Positions 1 to 5,910 are shown, counted from the first letter of the stretch. The stretch is DNA of 7,295 bases from Phycisphaerales bacterium (GCA_028288775.1 JAQGHP010000354.1:1-7295), one strand, 5' to 3'. A program made the numbers and translations. The notes: a model not told the origin generated them from the letters alone.

Positions 1-1000
1 AGGAGTCGAAGTCTCCGCCGGATCCGGAGAAGTTCGTGTCGCCCTGATTGGGGTTTGAGCCGAAGTCACCGCCGGACGCGGCCCCTCCGGTGGAGGAGGC
101 GCCGCCGCCCCTGCCGCTCAGACGGTCGTATCCCCAGGCGCCCAGGGCGCCCCCGAGGAGTCCGCCGAGAATGCCGCGGCCGAATCCGCCGCCTCCTCCT
201 CCGCCATATCCACCGCCGGGTCCGTAACCCTGCTGGTATCCGCCTCCGGGCGGATAGCCACCGGGCGGGGGTGGCCCGCCGCCGTACCCGCCGCCAGCGC
301 CGCGGCTGCTATTGAAAGCGCGGATGATCAGAAACACGATCAGCAGCACGCCAATCCCGAGACAAACCAGGCCCCCGACCGGGAAGCCGCCGCCGCTGGT
401 TCTGGCGGAAGGCGGGTAGTAGGGCGTTGGGCTTTGGGCGCTTCCCGAAGAGCCGCTGCCGGAAGGAGTGTTGCCGTAGGAACTCGCCCCGGCGCTGCCG
501 AGGTTCTGGTCCATCCGGCTCTGAATGAATTTCAAGCCGGAAAGCAGGCCGTCGTCATATTGTTGCTGCTTAAAATATCCGAGCATCGTCGAGACGAGCT
601 GGTTCCTGTCGCTCTCCGTAAAGGCCTTTTGTTGAGTCTCGTTGCCGATATCGGCTTCCAAATGGCCGGGGGTCTTGGTGGCCAGGATCACGATTCCGTT
701 GACATGCTGTGAGCGGCCGATCTCCCTTGCCCATTGCTCGAAAAATTTTTGCTTTCCCAAACTCTGGAATTTCGCCTGCAAATTGTCCGGGATCGACGTG
801 TACGTCTGAACCAACACGTCTTTCTTATGACGGCTCTTGATGTCCTGAATGATGCGATCGGCCTGCGAAACCGCGTCGCTGCTGAAGAACTGTCCATCAT
901 CCTGGACGCCGGACGACGCCGCACGGGCGCTCCCCGCGAACGCAAACACCCCGGCGGCGCACGCCAGCAGCGGTAAAATCAATGTGAATAGGCGACGCAT
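1..1000 (-). CDS. TPM-domain protein with C-terminal membrane helix and Gly-rich tail, partial (3' end outside window)
   Basis: The frame is open from an ATG at 1000 to the left edge, giving 333 residues without a stop, so the C-terminus is missing. Residues 1-28 form a signal peptide (MRRLF, hydrophobic core, SARA). Residues about 33-166 match the TPM domain (TLP18.3/Psb32/MOLO-1, YgcG-like): DDGQFF, DVLVQTY, NGIVILATK, DIGNETQQKAFTESDRNQ and DDGLLSGLKFI are the recognisable stretches. Residues 206-227 are a transmembrane helix (LVCLGIGVLLIVFLII). A Gly/Tyr/Pro tail and a glycine-zipper-like segment (ILGGLLGGALGAWGYDRL, 277-294) follow. The domain probably faces the periplasm, tethered to the membrane. 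TPM domains are linked to phosphatase activity in a plant protein and to photosystem II repair, but their role in bacteria is largely unknown. GGAG lies 9 bases before the ATG. The gene is a tandem paralogue of its upstream neighbour, 32 bases away, so co-transcription is likely. Confidence 0.88.
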   Translation of the reverse strand, partial: MRRLFTLILPLLACAAGVFAFAGSARAASSGVQDDGQFFSSDAVSQADRIIQDIKSRHKKDVLVQTYTSIPDNLQAKFQSLGKQKFFEQWAREIGRSQHVNGIVILATKTPGHLEADIGNETQQKAFTESDRNQLVSTMLGYFKQQQYDDGLLSGLKFIQSRMDQNLGSAGASSYGNTPSGSGSSGSAQSPTPYYPPSARTSGGGFPVGGLVCLGIGVLLIVFLIIRAFNSSRGAGGGYGGGPPPPGGYPPGGGYQQGYGPGGGYGGGGGGGFGRGILGGLLGGALGAWGYDRLSGRGGGASSTGGAASGGDFGSNPNQGDTNFSGSGGDFDS

Positions 1001-1032
1001 GGTGGTTCTCTCCGTTCGCGTTTGAAGCAAAG

Positions 1033-1779
1033 TCATTTGTTCTTCTCCGCGCCGCTGCCGGCGTCAGGCTTCACCGTCGGCTCTACTGGCGTGCCGGCGT
1101 CCGGCGTTTTCGCATCCTTCGTTGTGGGCGCAGTCGGCGTAACCGGAGGCTCGGCCGCGGGGGCCGTCGCCGGCTTATCTCCCGTGTTTTTCTCTTGCGT
1201 GGCCGGTCCCGCGTCGTGTTTGGCCGCAGGCTGCGTGGCGGGCGTGACGGTCCGATGGCCGCCGTGCGTGTTCTCGTCGATGCGCTGGAAGGCGAAGTTC
1301 AACCCGTCGAGCAACCCCTGGTCGTGCTGGTTTTCGCGGAAGCGGGCGAGCATGAGGTCGCGCATTGCGTTGCGGTCGGCGGGAGTGAAGGCCTTGCTGC
1401 GCACGGTCTCATTCCCAACGCCGACTTGTAGCCGGCCCGGGTCTTTCACGATGAGGACGAAGATGCCGTTGGTCCCGTTGCTGCGCGCTTCCTGCCGGAG
1501 CCAGTTCTCGTAGAATTGCTCCTTCTCCTCCGCGGCCAGGCGCGGCTTCATTTTGTCGGGGATTTGCGCGAATGTTTCCACCATGACGTCCTTGCCGAAT
1601 TTCTGCTTGATCTGCTGAATGATCCCGTTGGCCTGCTCGACGGTCGCCGGGGTAAAGAAGTGCCCGTCGTCCCGCACTTCCGGATCAGCCGCCCGCGCCC
1701 GGTTGCCGGCCAGCGAGAGCATCGCGACAAGTGCCAGGGCCCAGATCATCGCCCGCGATTTTCGATGCGCATTCAACAT
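1033..1779 (-). CDS. Secreted TPM-domain protein with Ala/Pro/Thr/Lys-rich tail
   Basis: This 248-residue protein is clearly related to the gene just downstream of it. Residues 1-31 are a signal peptide (charged start MLNAHRKSR, core MIWALALVAMLSLAG, ARARA cleavage region). The TPM domain covers about 36-170: RDDGHFF, KDVMVETFAQIPD, NGIFVLIVKDPGRLQVGVGNE, KAFTPADRNAMRD and DQGLLDGLNFAF. Residues 172-248 are low complexity, rich in Ala, Pro, Thr and Lys, probably disordered, and have no membrane helix, so the protein should be periplasmic or secreted and soluble. I chose the ATG at 1779 because GGAG sits 8 bases upstream and it begins the signal peptide. The frame stays open to 2037, but that extension is unlike a protein N-terminus. 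An ATG at 1749 is an alternative. The molecular function is unknown; the TPM call is firm. Confidence 0.88.
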   Translation of the reverse strand: MLNAHRKSRAMIWALALVAMLSLAGNRARAADPEVRDDGHFFTPATVEQANGIIQQIKQKFGKDVMVETFAQIPDKMKPRLAAEEKEQFYENWLRQEARSNGTNGIFVLIVKDPGRLQVGVGNETVRSKAFTPADRNAMRDLMLARFRENQHDQGLLDGLNFAFQRIDENTHGGHRTVTPATQPAAKHDAGPATQEKNTGDKPATAPAAEPPVTPTAPTTKDAKTPDAGTPVEPTVKPDAGSGAEKNK

Positions 1780-1879
1780 GAACCTGTCTCCAGTCTGCCG
1801 CGGGTGACTCCGCAAGTACCCCGCTGCAATGAGGGTATCCCCATTTGCTCCCCCTTGACCATGCAAAAAACTGCCTGCG

Positions 1880-1908
1880 ATTATAAGAAGGAGAGTTGTA
1901 CGGCACGC
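1880..1908 (-). promoter_or_regulatory. Candidate sigma70-like promoter of the TPM gene pair
   Basis: On the minus strand a perfect TATAAT lies at 1885-1880, with a poor -35 candidate TTGCGT 19 bases upstream. It would start transcription near 1873 and leave a leader of about 95 bases before the ATG at 1779. The leader has a small stem (1845-1828: AATGGGG, loop ATA, CCC-T-CATT). TATAAT is rare by chance in such GC-rich DNA, but the -35 match is weak. Confidence 0.4.
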
Positions 1909-1982
1909 AAGTTGCGCGGCATTTTCCCGAACGGGCGGCCCCATGTGCGAAACATCCCACGGCTCCGTACGCCCCCGTAACC

Positions 1983-2004
1983 GTTCACTGCACTTCCAGT
2001 GAAC
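1983..2004. repeat. Perfect 8-bp inverted repeat (hairpin or operator) between tsaE and the TPM genes
   Basis: GTTCACTG at 1983-1990 is followed by a 6-base spacer (CACTTC) and its exact complement CAGTGAAC at 1997-2004. It lies 71 bases downstream of the tsaE stop and about 100 bases upstream of the candidate TPM promoter. There is no T-tract on either side, so it is not a textbook terminator. It could be a weak terminator stem or a dyad operator. Confidence 0.5.
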
Positions 2005-2033
2005 CCACCGCCAAGCCCGCCAGCCTCCTCCCA

Positions 2034-2086
2034 TCACGTTTCACGTCTTCACGTTTCAGCCTCACGTTTCAGCCTCACGTTCCACG
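2034..2086. repeat. Short tandem repeat based on CACGTTT, with 13-bp units
   Basis: CACGTTTCAGCCT occurs at 2050-2062 and again, exactly, at 2063-2075. A third, degenerate unit (CACGTTCCACG) follows at 2076-2086. Two shorter CACGT-containing copies lie just before (2034-2049). On the minus strand the array reads as ACGTGA-rich units that begin inside the last codons of tsaE and supply its stop codon. It is a simple-sequence-type array; there are no unique spacers, so it is not CRISPR. Confidence 0.75.
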
Positions 2087-2605
2087 CCCCATCTCAATTC
2101 GCCGTTCCCGCGGCCCAGTCGGTTCGATCCGCACGGCGACGTGATCCCTGGGCAACAGTTCGCTCACCCGGCTCGCCCATTCCACGATCACCACGCCACC
2201 CTGTTCCAGCAATTCCAAAAACCCGATGCCCTCAAAATCCTCCGCGCCATGCACGCGATAGGCGTCGAGGTGATAGACCGTCAGCCTCCCGGTGTCGTAG
2301 ACGTTGAGCAGCATAAACGTCGGGCTGCTGACGCTCCGCGGTTCGCCGCCCAGCCCGCGAACGAGTCCCCGCACGAACTGCGTCTTGCCCGCGCCCAAGT
2401 CGCCTTCGAGCGCGATGCACTCTCCGCCATTGAGCGATCGCGCAAAGTCCGCTGCGATCTTTTGTGTCTGCGCGGGGCTGCGGGACAAGTGCGTCACGTT
2501 GCGGATTGTCGTGACAGGACCGCCGTGCGACAAGCGGCTGATTCGACTTGCGGCAGCCCTTCCAGCGGTGGTACGCTTGCTTTCGCACATTGCGAGGGGT
2601 GCCAT
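2075..2605 (-). CDS. tsaE: tRNA threonylcarbamoyladenosine biosynthesis ATPase TsaE
   Basis: TsaE is the small P-loop ATPase that works with TsaB and TsaD to transfer threonylcarbamoyl to A37 of ANN-decoding tRNAs (t6A) in the cytoplasm. In the longest frame (176 residues) the Walker A motif GDLGAGKT is at 68-75, the family signature SSPTF at 93-97, HLDAYR at 112-117 and the Walker B-like VIVEWASR at 139-146, all intact. The family is usually about 150 residues and similarity starts only near residue 34, so the first 25-36 residues may not be translated. No start has a good ribosome binding site: ATG 2605, ATG 2590, TTG 2533 (151 residues) and GTG 2497 (140 residues) are all possible. The first 30 codons look less GC-biased at third positions than is usual here, which favours a shorter product. 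The gene is head to head with the RDD gene. The family call is very secure; the start is not. Confidence 0.93.
   Translation of the reverse strand: MAPLAMCESKRTTAGRAAASRISRLSHGGPVTTIRNVTHLSRSPAQTQKIAADFARSLNGGECIALEGDLGAGKTQFVRGLVRGLGGEPRSVSSPTFMLLNVYDTGRLTVYHLDAYRVHGAEDFEGIGFLELLEQGGVVIVEWASRVSELLPRDHVAVRIEPTGPRERRIEMGRGT
2548..2577 (+). promoter_or_regulatory. Weak candidate promoter for the RDD gene
   Basis: TTGCGG (2548-2553) and TACGCT (2572-2577) are separated by 18 bases and would start transcription near 2584, leaving a short leader before the ribosome binding site at 2594. Each box matches only about half of the sigma70 consensus. The site would lie inside tsaE if tsaE starts at its outermost ATG. 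Confidence 0.2.
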
Positions 2606-2607
2606 TC

Positions 2608-3147
2608 ATGATTAGATGGGAAGAACGGTCCGGATTCTGGGCCCGGGCGATGGCAGGTGCGACCGATCTGCTCGCAGCCCTTGTGCTCTTGCTGATTGTC
2701 AGCGTCACGATGACGGTCGCAGGCGAAACGCTCGCGCCCCGGACGCAGAAAGCGATCGGCGGCGGCGCTTTATGCGTTCTGTGGCTCCTTTACAGCAGCA
2801 CGGAATTCATCTTCGCGGGGACGCCCGGAAGATTGCTGTTGGGACAGCGCATCGCGCGCCAGAATGGATTTCGCCCGGACAAGTGGATGCTGTTCTTGCG
2901 GTGGTCAACTAAACAAGCGCCGGTGATCGTTGCGTTGATCGACCTATTCCTTCCAAGCGCTGCATTCTCAATATTGCAAGGCTTGCTCCAGGGACTTTTG
3001 GCGGTGGGGCTGCTGGCCATATTAAACGACGACCGGCTCTCCTGGCACGACCAATGGGCCGGCACCGCAGTCTGGAGGACGCGACGCCGCCTCCAGCCGC
3101 CTCCCCTGCCTGGCGTCCCGCCGCCCATGTCGGCGATGAGCCGTTGA
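2608..3147 (+). CDS. RDD-family integral membrane protein
   Basis: This 179-residue protein has the hallmarks of the RDD family: an Arg and Asp in the first helix region (FWARAMAGATDLLAALVLLLIV, residues 11-32), a GTPGRLLLGQRIAR loop (about 71-84; compare the usual G-x-x-G-[KR]-x-L-x-G-x-[RK]) and a C-terminal RLSWHDQWAGTAVW (about 142-155; compare the usual LHDxxAGTxVV). Hydrophobic stretches at about 18-37, 47-68, 98-115 and 118-137 suggest three or four membrane segments in the cytoplasmic membrane. The role is unknown; some RDD proteins have been linked to ion transport, but nothing here decides it. I chose the ATG at 2608 because GAGGGGTG lies just upstream at 2594-2601; the frame extends further up without support. 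thiL follows after 22 bases on the same strand. The tail is Pro/Arg-rich. Confidence 0.85.
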   Translation: MIRWEERSGFWARAMAGATDLLAALVLLLIVSVTMTVAGETLAPRTQKAIGGGALCVLWLLYSSTEFIFAGTPGRLLLGQRIARQNGFRPDKWMLFLRWSTKQAPVIVALIDLFLPSAAFSILQGLLQGLLAVGLLAILNDDRLSWHDQWAGTAVWRTRRRLQPPPLPGVPPPMSAMSR

Positions 3148-3157
3148 CCCCCTCTGC

Positions 3158-3163
3158 TACAAT
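3158..3163 (+). promoter_or_regulatory. Candidate -10 box for a leaderless thiL transcript
   Basis: TACAAT ends six bases (all C) before the ATG of thiL at 3170, and no Shine-Dalgarno sequence is visible. A -10 box at this distance would place the transcription start at or next to the ATG, as in leaderless transcripts. No -35 box is seen at 16-19 bases; the nearby TTGACC (3144-3149) is only 8 bases away. thiL may instead be read through from the RDD gene. Confidence 0.35.
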
Positions 3164-3169
3164 CCCCCC

Positions 3170-4063
3170 ATGCCCGGCGAGTTTGATCTCATCGACTGGA
3201 TCCGTTCTCAGCACAAGCCCTCAGATTTCGTGCCCGTGCCACAGGGGGATGATCTGGCCGTCCTGAAATGGGACGCGGCGGACCTGCTGCTCGTCGGCGT
3301 GGACCAGGTGCTCGACGGCGTACATTTCGACTCGGCGGTTCATTCGCCGCGGCTCATCGGACGCAAGGTGATGAACCGCAACCTGTCCGACTGTGCGGCG
3401 ATGGCCTGTCTCCCCGCGGCGGCGGTGGCGACGGTGGCGCTGCCGCGGGGGGTGGGGATCGACTATGCCAAGGAACTCTACCGCGGGCTGCGCGACGCCG
3501 CCGACCCGTTCGATTGTCGCCTCGTCGGTGGGGACACCGCCTCCTGGGACGGCCGCCTCGCCTGCACGGTGACCGTGCTGGGCAGGAGCGCGGGCGTCGC
3601 CCCGATTCAACGCGGCGGGGCCAAGCCCGGCGACGGCATCTACGTCACCGGCCCCCTCGGCGGCAGCATCCTCGGCCGCCACCTCACCTTCGCGCCGCGC
3701 GTCCACCTCGCCCGCGAACTGGCCCGCACTCGGCTCGTCACCGCGATGCTCGACCTGAGCGACGGCCTCTCCCGCGACCTGCGGCACATCTGCTCGCAGA
3801 GCGGTGTCGGCGCGACGATCGACGCGGACGCCGTGCCGATCCACGCGGACGCGCTCGAGCTTTCCCGGCAAGACGGCCGCGACCCGCTACTGCACGCTTT
3901 GCATGATGGGGAAGATCACGAACTGCTGTTTACCGCATCGGCCGATCCGGACGTGCGCGGGGTCGTACGTGTCGGCACGATCACCGCCGACGCCGGCATT
4001 TGGCTCCTTCGCGGCGGCGTCCGCGAGCCACTGTCTGCCGAGGGATGGCAACATACATTGTGA
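3170..4063 (+). CDS. thiL: Thiamine-monophosphate kinase ThiL
   Basis: ThiL phosphorylates thiamine monophosphate with ATP to give thiamine diphosphate, the active cofactor, in the cytoplasm. The 297 residues contain the family motifs in order: GDDLAVL (26-32), VDQVLDGVHF (44-53; usually TDxLVEGVHF), KVMNRNLSDCAAMACLP (66-82), VGGDTA (119-124), GAKPGDGIYVTGPLGGS (150-166), LDLSDGLSRDL (194-204), GEDHELLFT (247-255) and a C-terminal GW (292-293). These include the acidic Mg/ATP-binding residues of the PurM/ThiL fold. The protein is slightly shorter than the usual 310-330. The family GEDYELLF motif has His in place of Tyr (250). The start is fixed by the MPGEFDLIDWI opening, which matches the usual ThiL N-terminus. 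No ribosome binding site is visible. It follows the RDD gene by 22 bases. Confidence 0.95.
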   Translation: MPGEFDLIDWIRSQHKPSDFVPVPQGDDLAVLKWDAADLLLVGVDQVLDGVHFDSAVHSPRLIGRKVMNRNLSDCAAMACLPAAAVATVALPRGVGIDYAKELYRGLRDAADPFDCRLVGGDTASWDGRLACTVTVLGRSAGVAPIQRGGAKPGDGIYVTGPLGGSILGRHLTFAPRVHLARELARTRLVTAMLDLSDGLSRDLRHICSQSGVGATIDADAVPIHADALELSRQDGRDPLLHALHDGEDHELLFTASADPDVRGVVRVGTITADAGIWLLRGGVREPLSAEGWQHTL

Positions 4064-4142
4064 ATGGTTCGTGGATCGAATTGCGACATCATGCCTGGTA
4101 TCACCGGGGTGGTCGACAGTTTTCGGCGGGTCCGTCTTCCTT

Positions 4143-4297
4143 TCCCTCCTCCGGTACTCCGGGGGAGGGTTAGGGAGGGGGCTCGCGAGGAAGGTTCAAG
4201 GGTTCATGGGAGCATGAGCCCTTGAACCCTTCAGCCTTTGAACCTTTGAACCTTCCCGCCCCCACTCCAGCCCTCCCCCGGAGTACCGGAGGAGGGA
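4143..4297. repeat. REPIN-like inverted repeat: two REP-type palindromes flanking a hairpin
   Basis: The outer 27 bases (4143-4169) are perfectly complementary to 4271-4297. The next 13 bases inward match at 9 positions. After a 6-base asymmetry (4183-4188) a further 22 bases (4189-4210) match 4235-4256 at 19 positions. Each outer arm is itself a hairpin: CTCCTCCGG and CCGGGGGAG around a TACT loop on the left, mirrored on the right, with one mismatch. The centre also folds alone: 4193-4208 against 4213-4228 with one mismatch and loop GGAG. Two inverted REP-like palindromes joined by a variable middle is the plan of a REPIN, a non-autonomous element mobilised by a RAYT transposase elsewhere. 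It could also act as a transcription or mRNA-end barrier after thiL, whose stop is 79 bases upstream. The structure is certain; mobility is inference. Confidence 0.85.
4219..4256. repeat. Octamer tandem repeat inside the inverted repeat
   Basis: Four 8-base units follow each other: CCCTTGAA (4219), CCCTTCAG (4227), CCTTTGAA (4235) and CCTTTGAA (4243), with a partial fifth from 4251. The array forms the right inner arm of the REPIN-like element. The left arm (4189-4210) carries only degenerate complements of the same unit. Confidence 0.65.
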
Positions 4298-4358
4298 GAA
4301 AGGCGCCCGCCGAAAACCGCCACGCACCCGTCGTACCAGGACATATGCCACTTTACCG

Positions 4359-4387
4359 TTGACACCGGTTAGGGACGGCGTCACGAT
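4359..4387 (+). promoter_or_regulatory. Candidate sigma70-like promoter of the DUF1598 gene
   Basis: A consensus TTGACA (4359-4364) lies 17 bases before CACGAT (4382-4387), which keeps the A at position 2 and the AT at the end of the -10 consensus. Transcription would begin near 4394, leaving a leader of about 135 bases. The -10 box is weak, so this is moderate support only. Confidence 0.4.
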
Positions 4388-4447
4388 ATCGTCTCCCTGT
4401 TATGTGGACAGGCAGCCGCTCCGGCTCCGGCTGTGCGCCCAAGCTCG

Positions 4448-4521
4448 CGACGTGTCCCGCGTTCGTTCGCACCGGGACACGGGTCGTTTCTTCCGCTTCG
4501 CGCCGCAATCGGCGCGGGGAG
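4448..4521 (+). promoter_or_regulatory. Structured 5' leader with hairpin against the ribosome binding site
   Basis: Two stem-loops lie in the presumed leader. The first pairs CGAC+GTGTCCC (4448-4458) with GGGACAC (4474-4480) and GTCG (4483-4486), with a two-base bulge. The second pairs CGCGCCG (4499-4505) perfectly with CGGCGCG (4510-4516) around a CAAT loop. The last G of its 3' arm is the first G of the Shine-Dalgarno sequence GGGGAG (4516-4521). The second stem could therefore influence ribosome access. I do not recognise a known riboswitch. Confidence 0.45.
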
Positions 4522-4529
4522 TGCCGTCC

Positions 4530-5816
4530 ATGCCCGTTTCCTATCCCGCCCGGTCACTTGCCGCGTTCGTCATTTTGCTCTCCGCGTTTTCCCTGTCAGC
4601 GCGCGGGCAGGTTTTTGTCGGCGGGGGCGGCGTGCCGGGGGTCATGATCGACACGGATGGTTTTGTCCACTCGCGCGAAACCGATGACAAGGACGCGCTC
4701 GCCGCCGCCCGCCAGCAGCGCCCCAAGCCGGGATCGCCCTCGGCCGATCAGAAGGAAACTCTCGCTTACGTTTCCCTGCCCAAGCTTTTTGCGGACGCCA
4801 AGGTCCGGCTCGATGCGGGCAAGGAATTGCCGGATGAAGTACGCTACCTCGGCGGCATCACGCAACTGCGATACGTCTTCGTTTACCCGGAAGAGAAGGA
4901 CATCGTAATCGCCGGCCCGGCGGAGCAATGGGCCCTGAACGGGCAGACCGCGATCGGCACGCGCACGGGCCGGCCGGTGTTGCAGTTCGATGATCTGGTC
5001 GTCGCGCTCCGCGCGGCGCACGCGGACAACGGGCAGTGGTTCGGCTGCGGCATCTACCCCGACGTCAAGTCGCTGGAGAAGGCCCACGACATCGCCACAC
5101 GCATGGCCGGCCGACCGCGCAAGGAGCGGAAGGCAGCGCTCGAGGCGGCGCTGGGACCGCAGGAAGTCCGCGTGTTCGGCACCGCCGCGGATACGCGGCT
5201 GGCCACCATCTGCGTGGCCGCGGATTATGAGCTGAAGCGGCTGGCGCTGGGGATGGACTCACTGCCCTCCGTGCCGATGGGGAACGCGGTGGACAACTCG
5301 CGCTCCGCGGCCAACAAGTTCTGGTTCAAGGCCGCGTACGACCCGCTACTGGTCTCCCGCGACGGCAACTCCTACGAGATCCGCGGCCAGCGGCTGGCGA
5401 TCGAGTCGGGGATGTTCGACTTCGACCCGCGCGGCGCGACGGAGAAGGCGAAAGCGTTCGCCGAGAAGTTCACGAAGCAAATGCCCGCCGTTGCCAGGGC
5501 GGTGCCGCTCGTGGCCGAGTTGGAGAACATCGCCGACCTGTCGCTCCTTTCGCACCTGATCCGCCGCGACCACCTGGCCGAAAAGGCCGGCTGGAGCGGT
5601 CTCGCCTGGGCGCTCGACGCCGGCGCCTGCCCGGTCGCCAAAGTCCCCACACCGCGGACGGCCCAGACGCTGGTGAACTTCACCAACGGCAGCATGGTGG
5701 CAGGGGGCGTGTCGATGGCGATTGGCCCCTTCGTTTCCGAAAAGTCCCGCGAGACCGACGAAAAGCAATCGCTCGACACCCCCCGGAAAGAGTCCGACGC
5801 CTCCCGAAAGAAATAG
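4530..5816 (+). CDS. Secreted DUF1598-type protein of unknown function
   Basis: This 428-residue protein starts with a signal peptide (residues 1-26: Arg-8, core LAAFVILLSAFSLSA, then RGQ), so it is exported. GGGGAG lies 8 bases before the ATG at 4530. A short Gly-rich stretch (VFVGGGGVPGVMIDTDGFV, 28-46) precedes a variable linker. The region from about 78 to 163 (YVSLPKLF, ELPDEVRYLGGITQLRYVFVYPEEKDIVIAGPAEQW, GRPVLQFDDLVVALRA) and the C-terminal block at 263-398 (FWFKAAYDPLLVSRDGNSYEIRGQRLAI, MPAVARAVPLVAELENIADLSLLSHLIRRD, FTNGSMVAGGVSMAIG) read like the planctomycete DUF1598 family. I make that match from memory. There is no known catalytic motif and no second membrane segment. The last 25 residues are charged (Lys/Arg/Glu/Asp/Ser). 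Conserved blocks suggest a structural or surface role, but the function is unknown. Confidence 0.8.
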   Translation: MPVSYPARSLAAFVILLSAFSLSARGQVFVGGGGVPGVMIDTDGFVHSRETDDKDALAAARQQRPKPGSPSADQKETLAYVSLPKLFADAKVRLDAGKELPDEVRYLGGITQLRYVFVYPEEKDIVIAGPAEQWALNGQTAIGTRTGRPVLQFDDLVVALRAAHADNGQWFGCGIYPDVKSLEKAHDIATRMAGRPRKERKAALEAALGPQEVRVFGTAADTRLATICVAADYELKRLALGMDSLPSVPMGNAVDNSRSAANKFWFKAAYDPLLVSRDGNSYEIRGQRLAIESGMFDFDPRGATEKAKAFAEKFTKQMPAVARAVPLVAELENIADLSLLSHLIRRDHLAEKAGWSGLAWALDAGACPVAKVPTPRTAQTLVNFTNGSMVAGGVSMAIGPFVSEKSRETDEKQSLDTPRKESDASRKK

Positions 5817-5910
5817 GGGACTGAAAGACTTATGGGGATCGCGAAAGAGATTTCCTACGCCTGATTGCGCGTCCTCATTGTGCATCAACCCGACGGTGGC
5901 GGCGTGGTAT

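Larger units (their letters stand above)
4064..4529. other. Intergenic region holding a REPIN-like repeat, a promoter candidate and a structured leader
   Basis: These 466 bases between thiL and the DUF1598 gene have no convincing coding frame. An open plus-strand frame begins at a TTG at 4359, but its start coincides with a TTGACA promoter box and it lacks protein-like character before 4530. The region divides into an inverted repeat (4143-4297), a candidate promoter (4359-4387) and a leader with two stem-loops (4448-4516). I see nothing in 4064-4142. Confidence 0.8.

Noticed and set aside
55..315. Plus-strand Arg-rich frame opposite the Gly-rich tail
   Set aside because: It is a shadow of the GC-rich, Gly-coding minus-strand tail of the TPM gene; the minus frame has a signal peptide, domain and membrane helix.
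688..945. Minus-strand Arg/Ser-rich frame inside the first TPM gene
   Set aside because: It is in a different frame of the same strand as the TPM gene and has no protein-like features.
1780..2037. N-terminal extension of the upstream TPM frame to 2037
   Set aside because: It would bury the signal peptide and the candidate promoter; the ATG at 1779 has a good ribosome binding site and begins the signal peptide.
2034..2086. Tandem CACGTTT array as a CRISPR remnant
   Set aside because: Units are 13 bases long and contiguous, with no unique spacers and no cas genes nearby.
2141..2611. Plus-strand frame antisense to tsaE
   Set aside because: The opposite strand encodes all TsaE motifs; the antisense product resembles nothing.
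3144..3163. TTGACC plus TACAAT as a normal promoter for thiL
   Set aside because: The spacing is only 8 bases, far from the 16-19 needed.
3221..3871. Long minus-strand frame antisense to thiL
   Set aside because: Long antisense frames are expected in high-GC coding DNA; thiL motifs are complete on the plus strand.
4359..4529. Coding extension of the DUF1598 gene to a TTG at 4359
   Set aside because: The signal peptide starts at the ATG at 4530, which has a good ribosome binding site; the extension holds hairpins and a promoter-like TTGACA.
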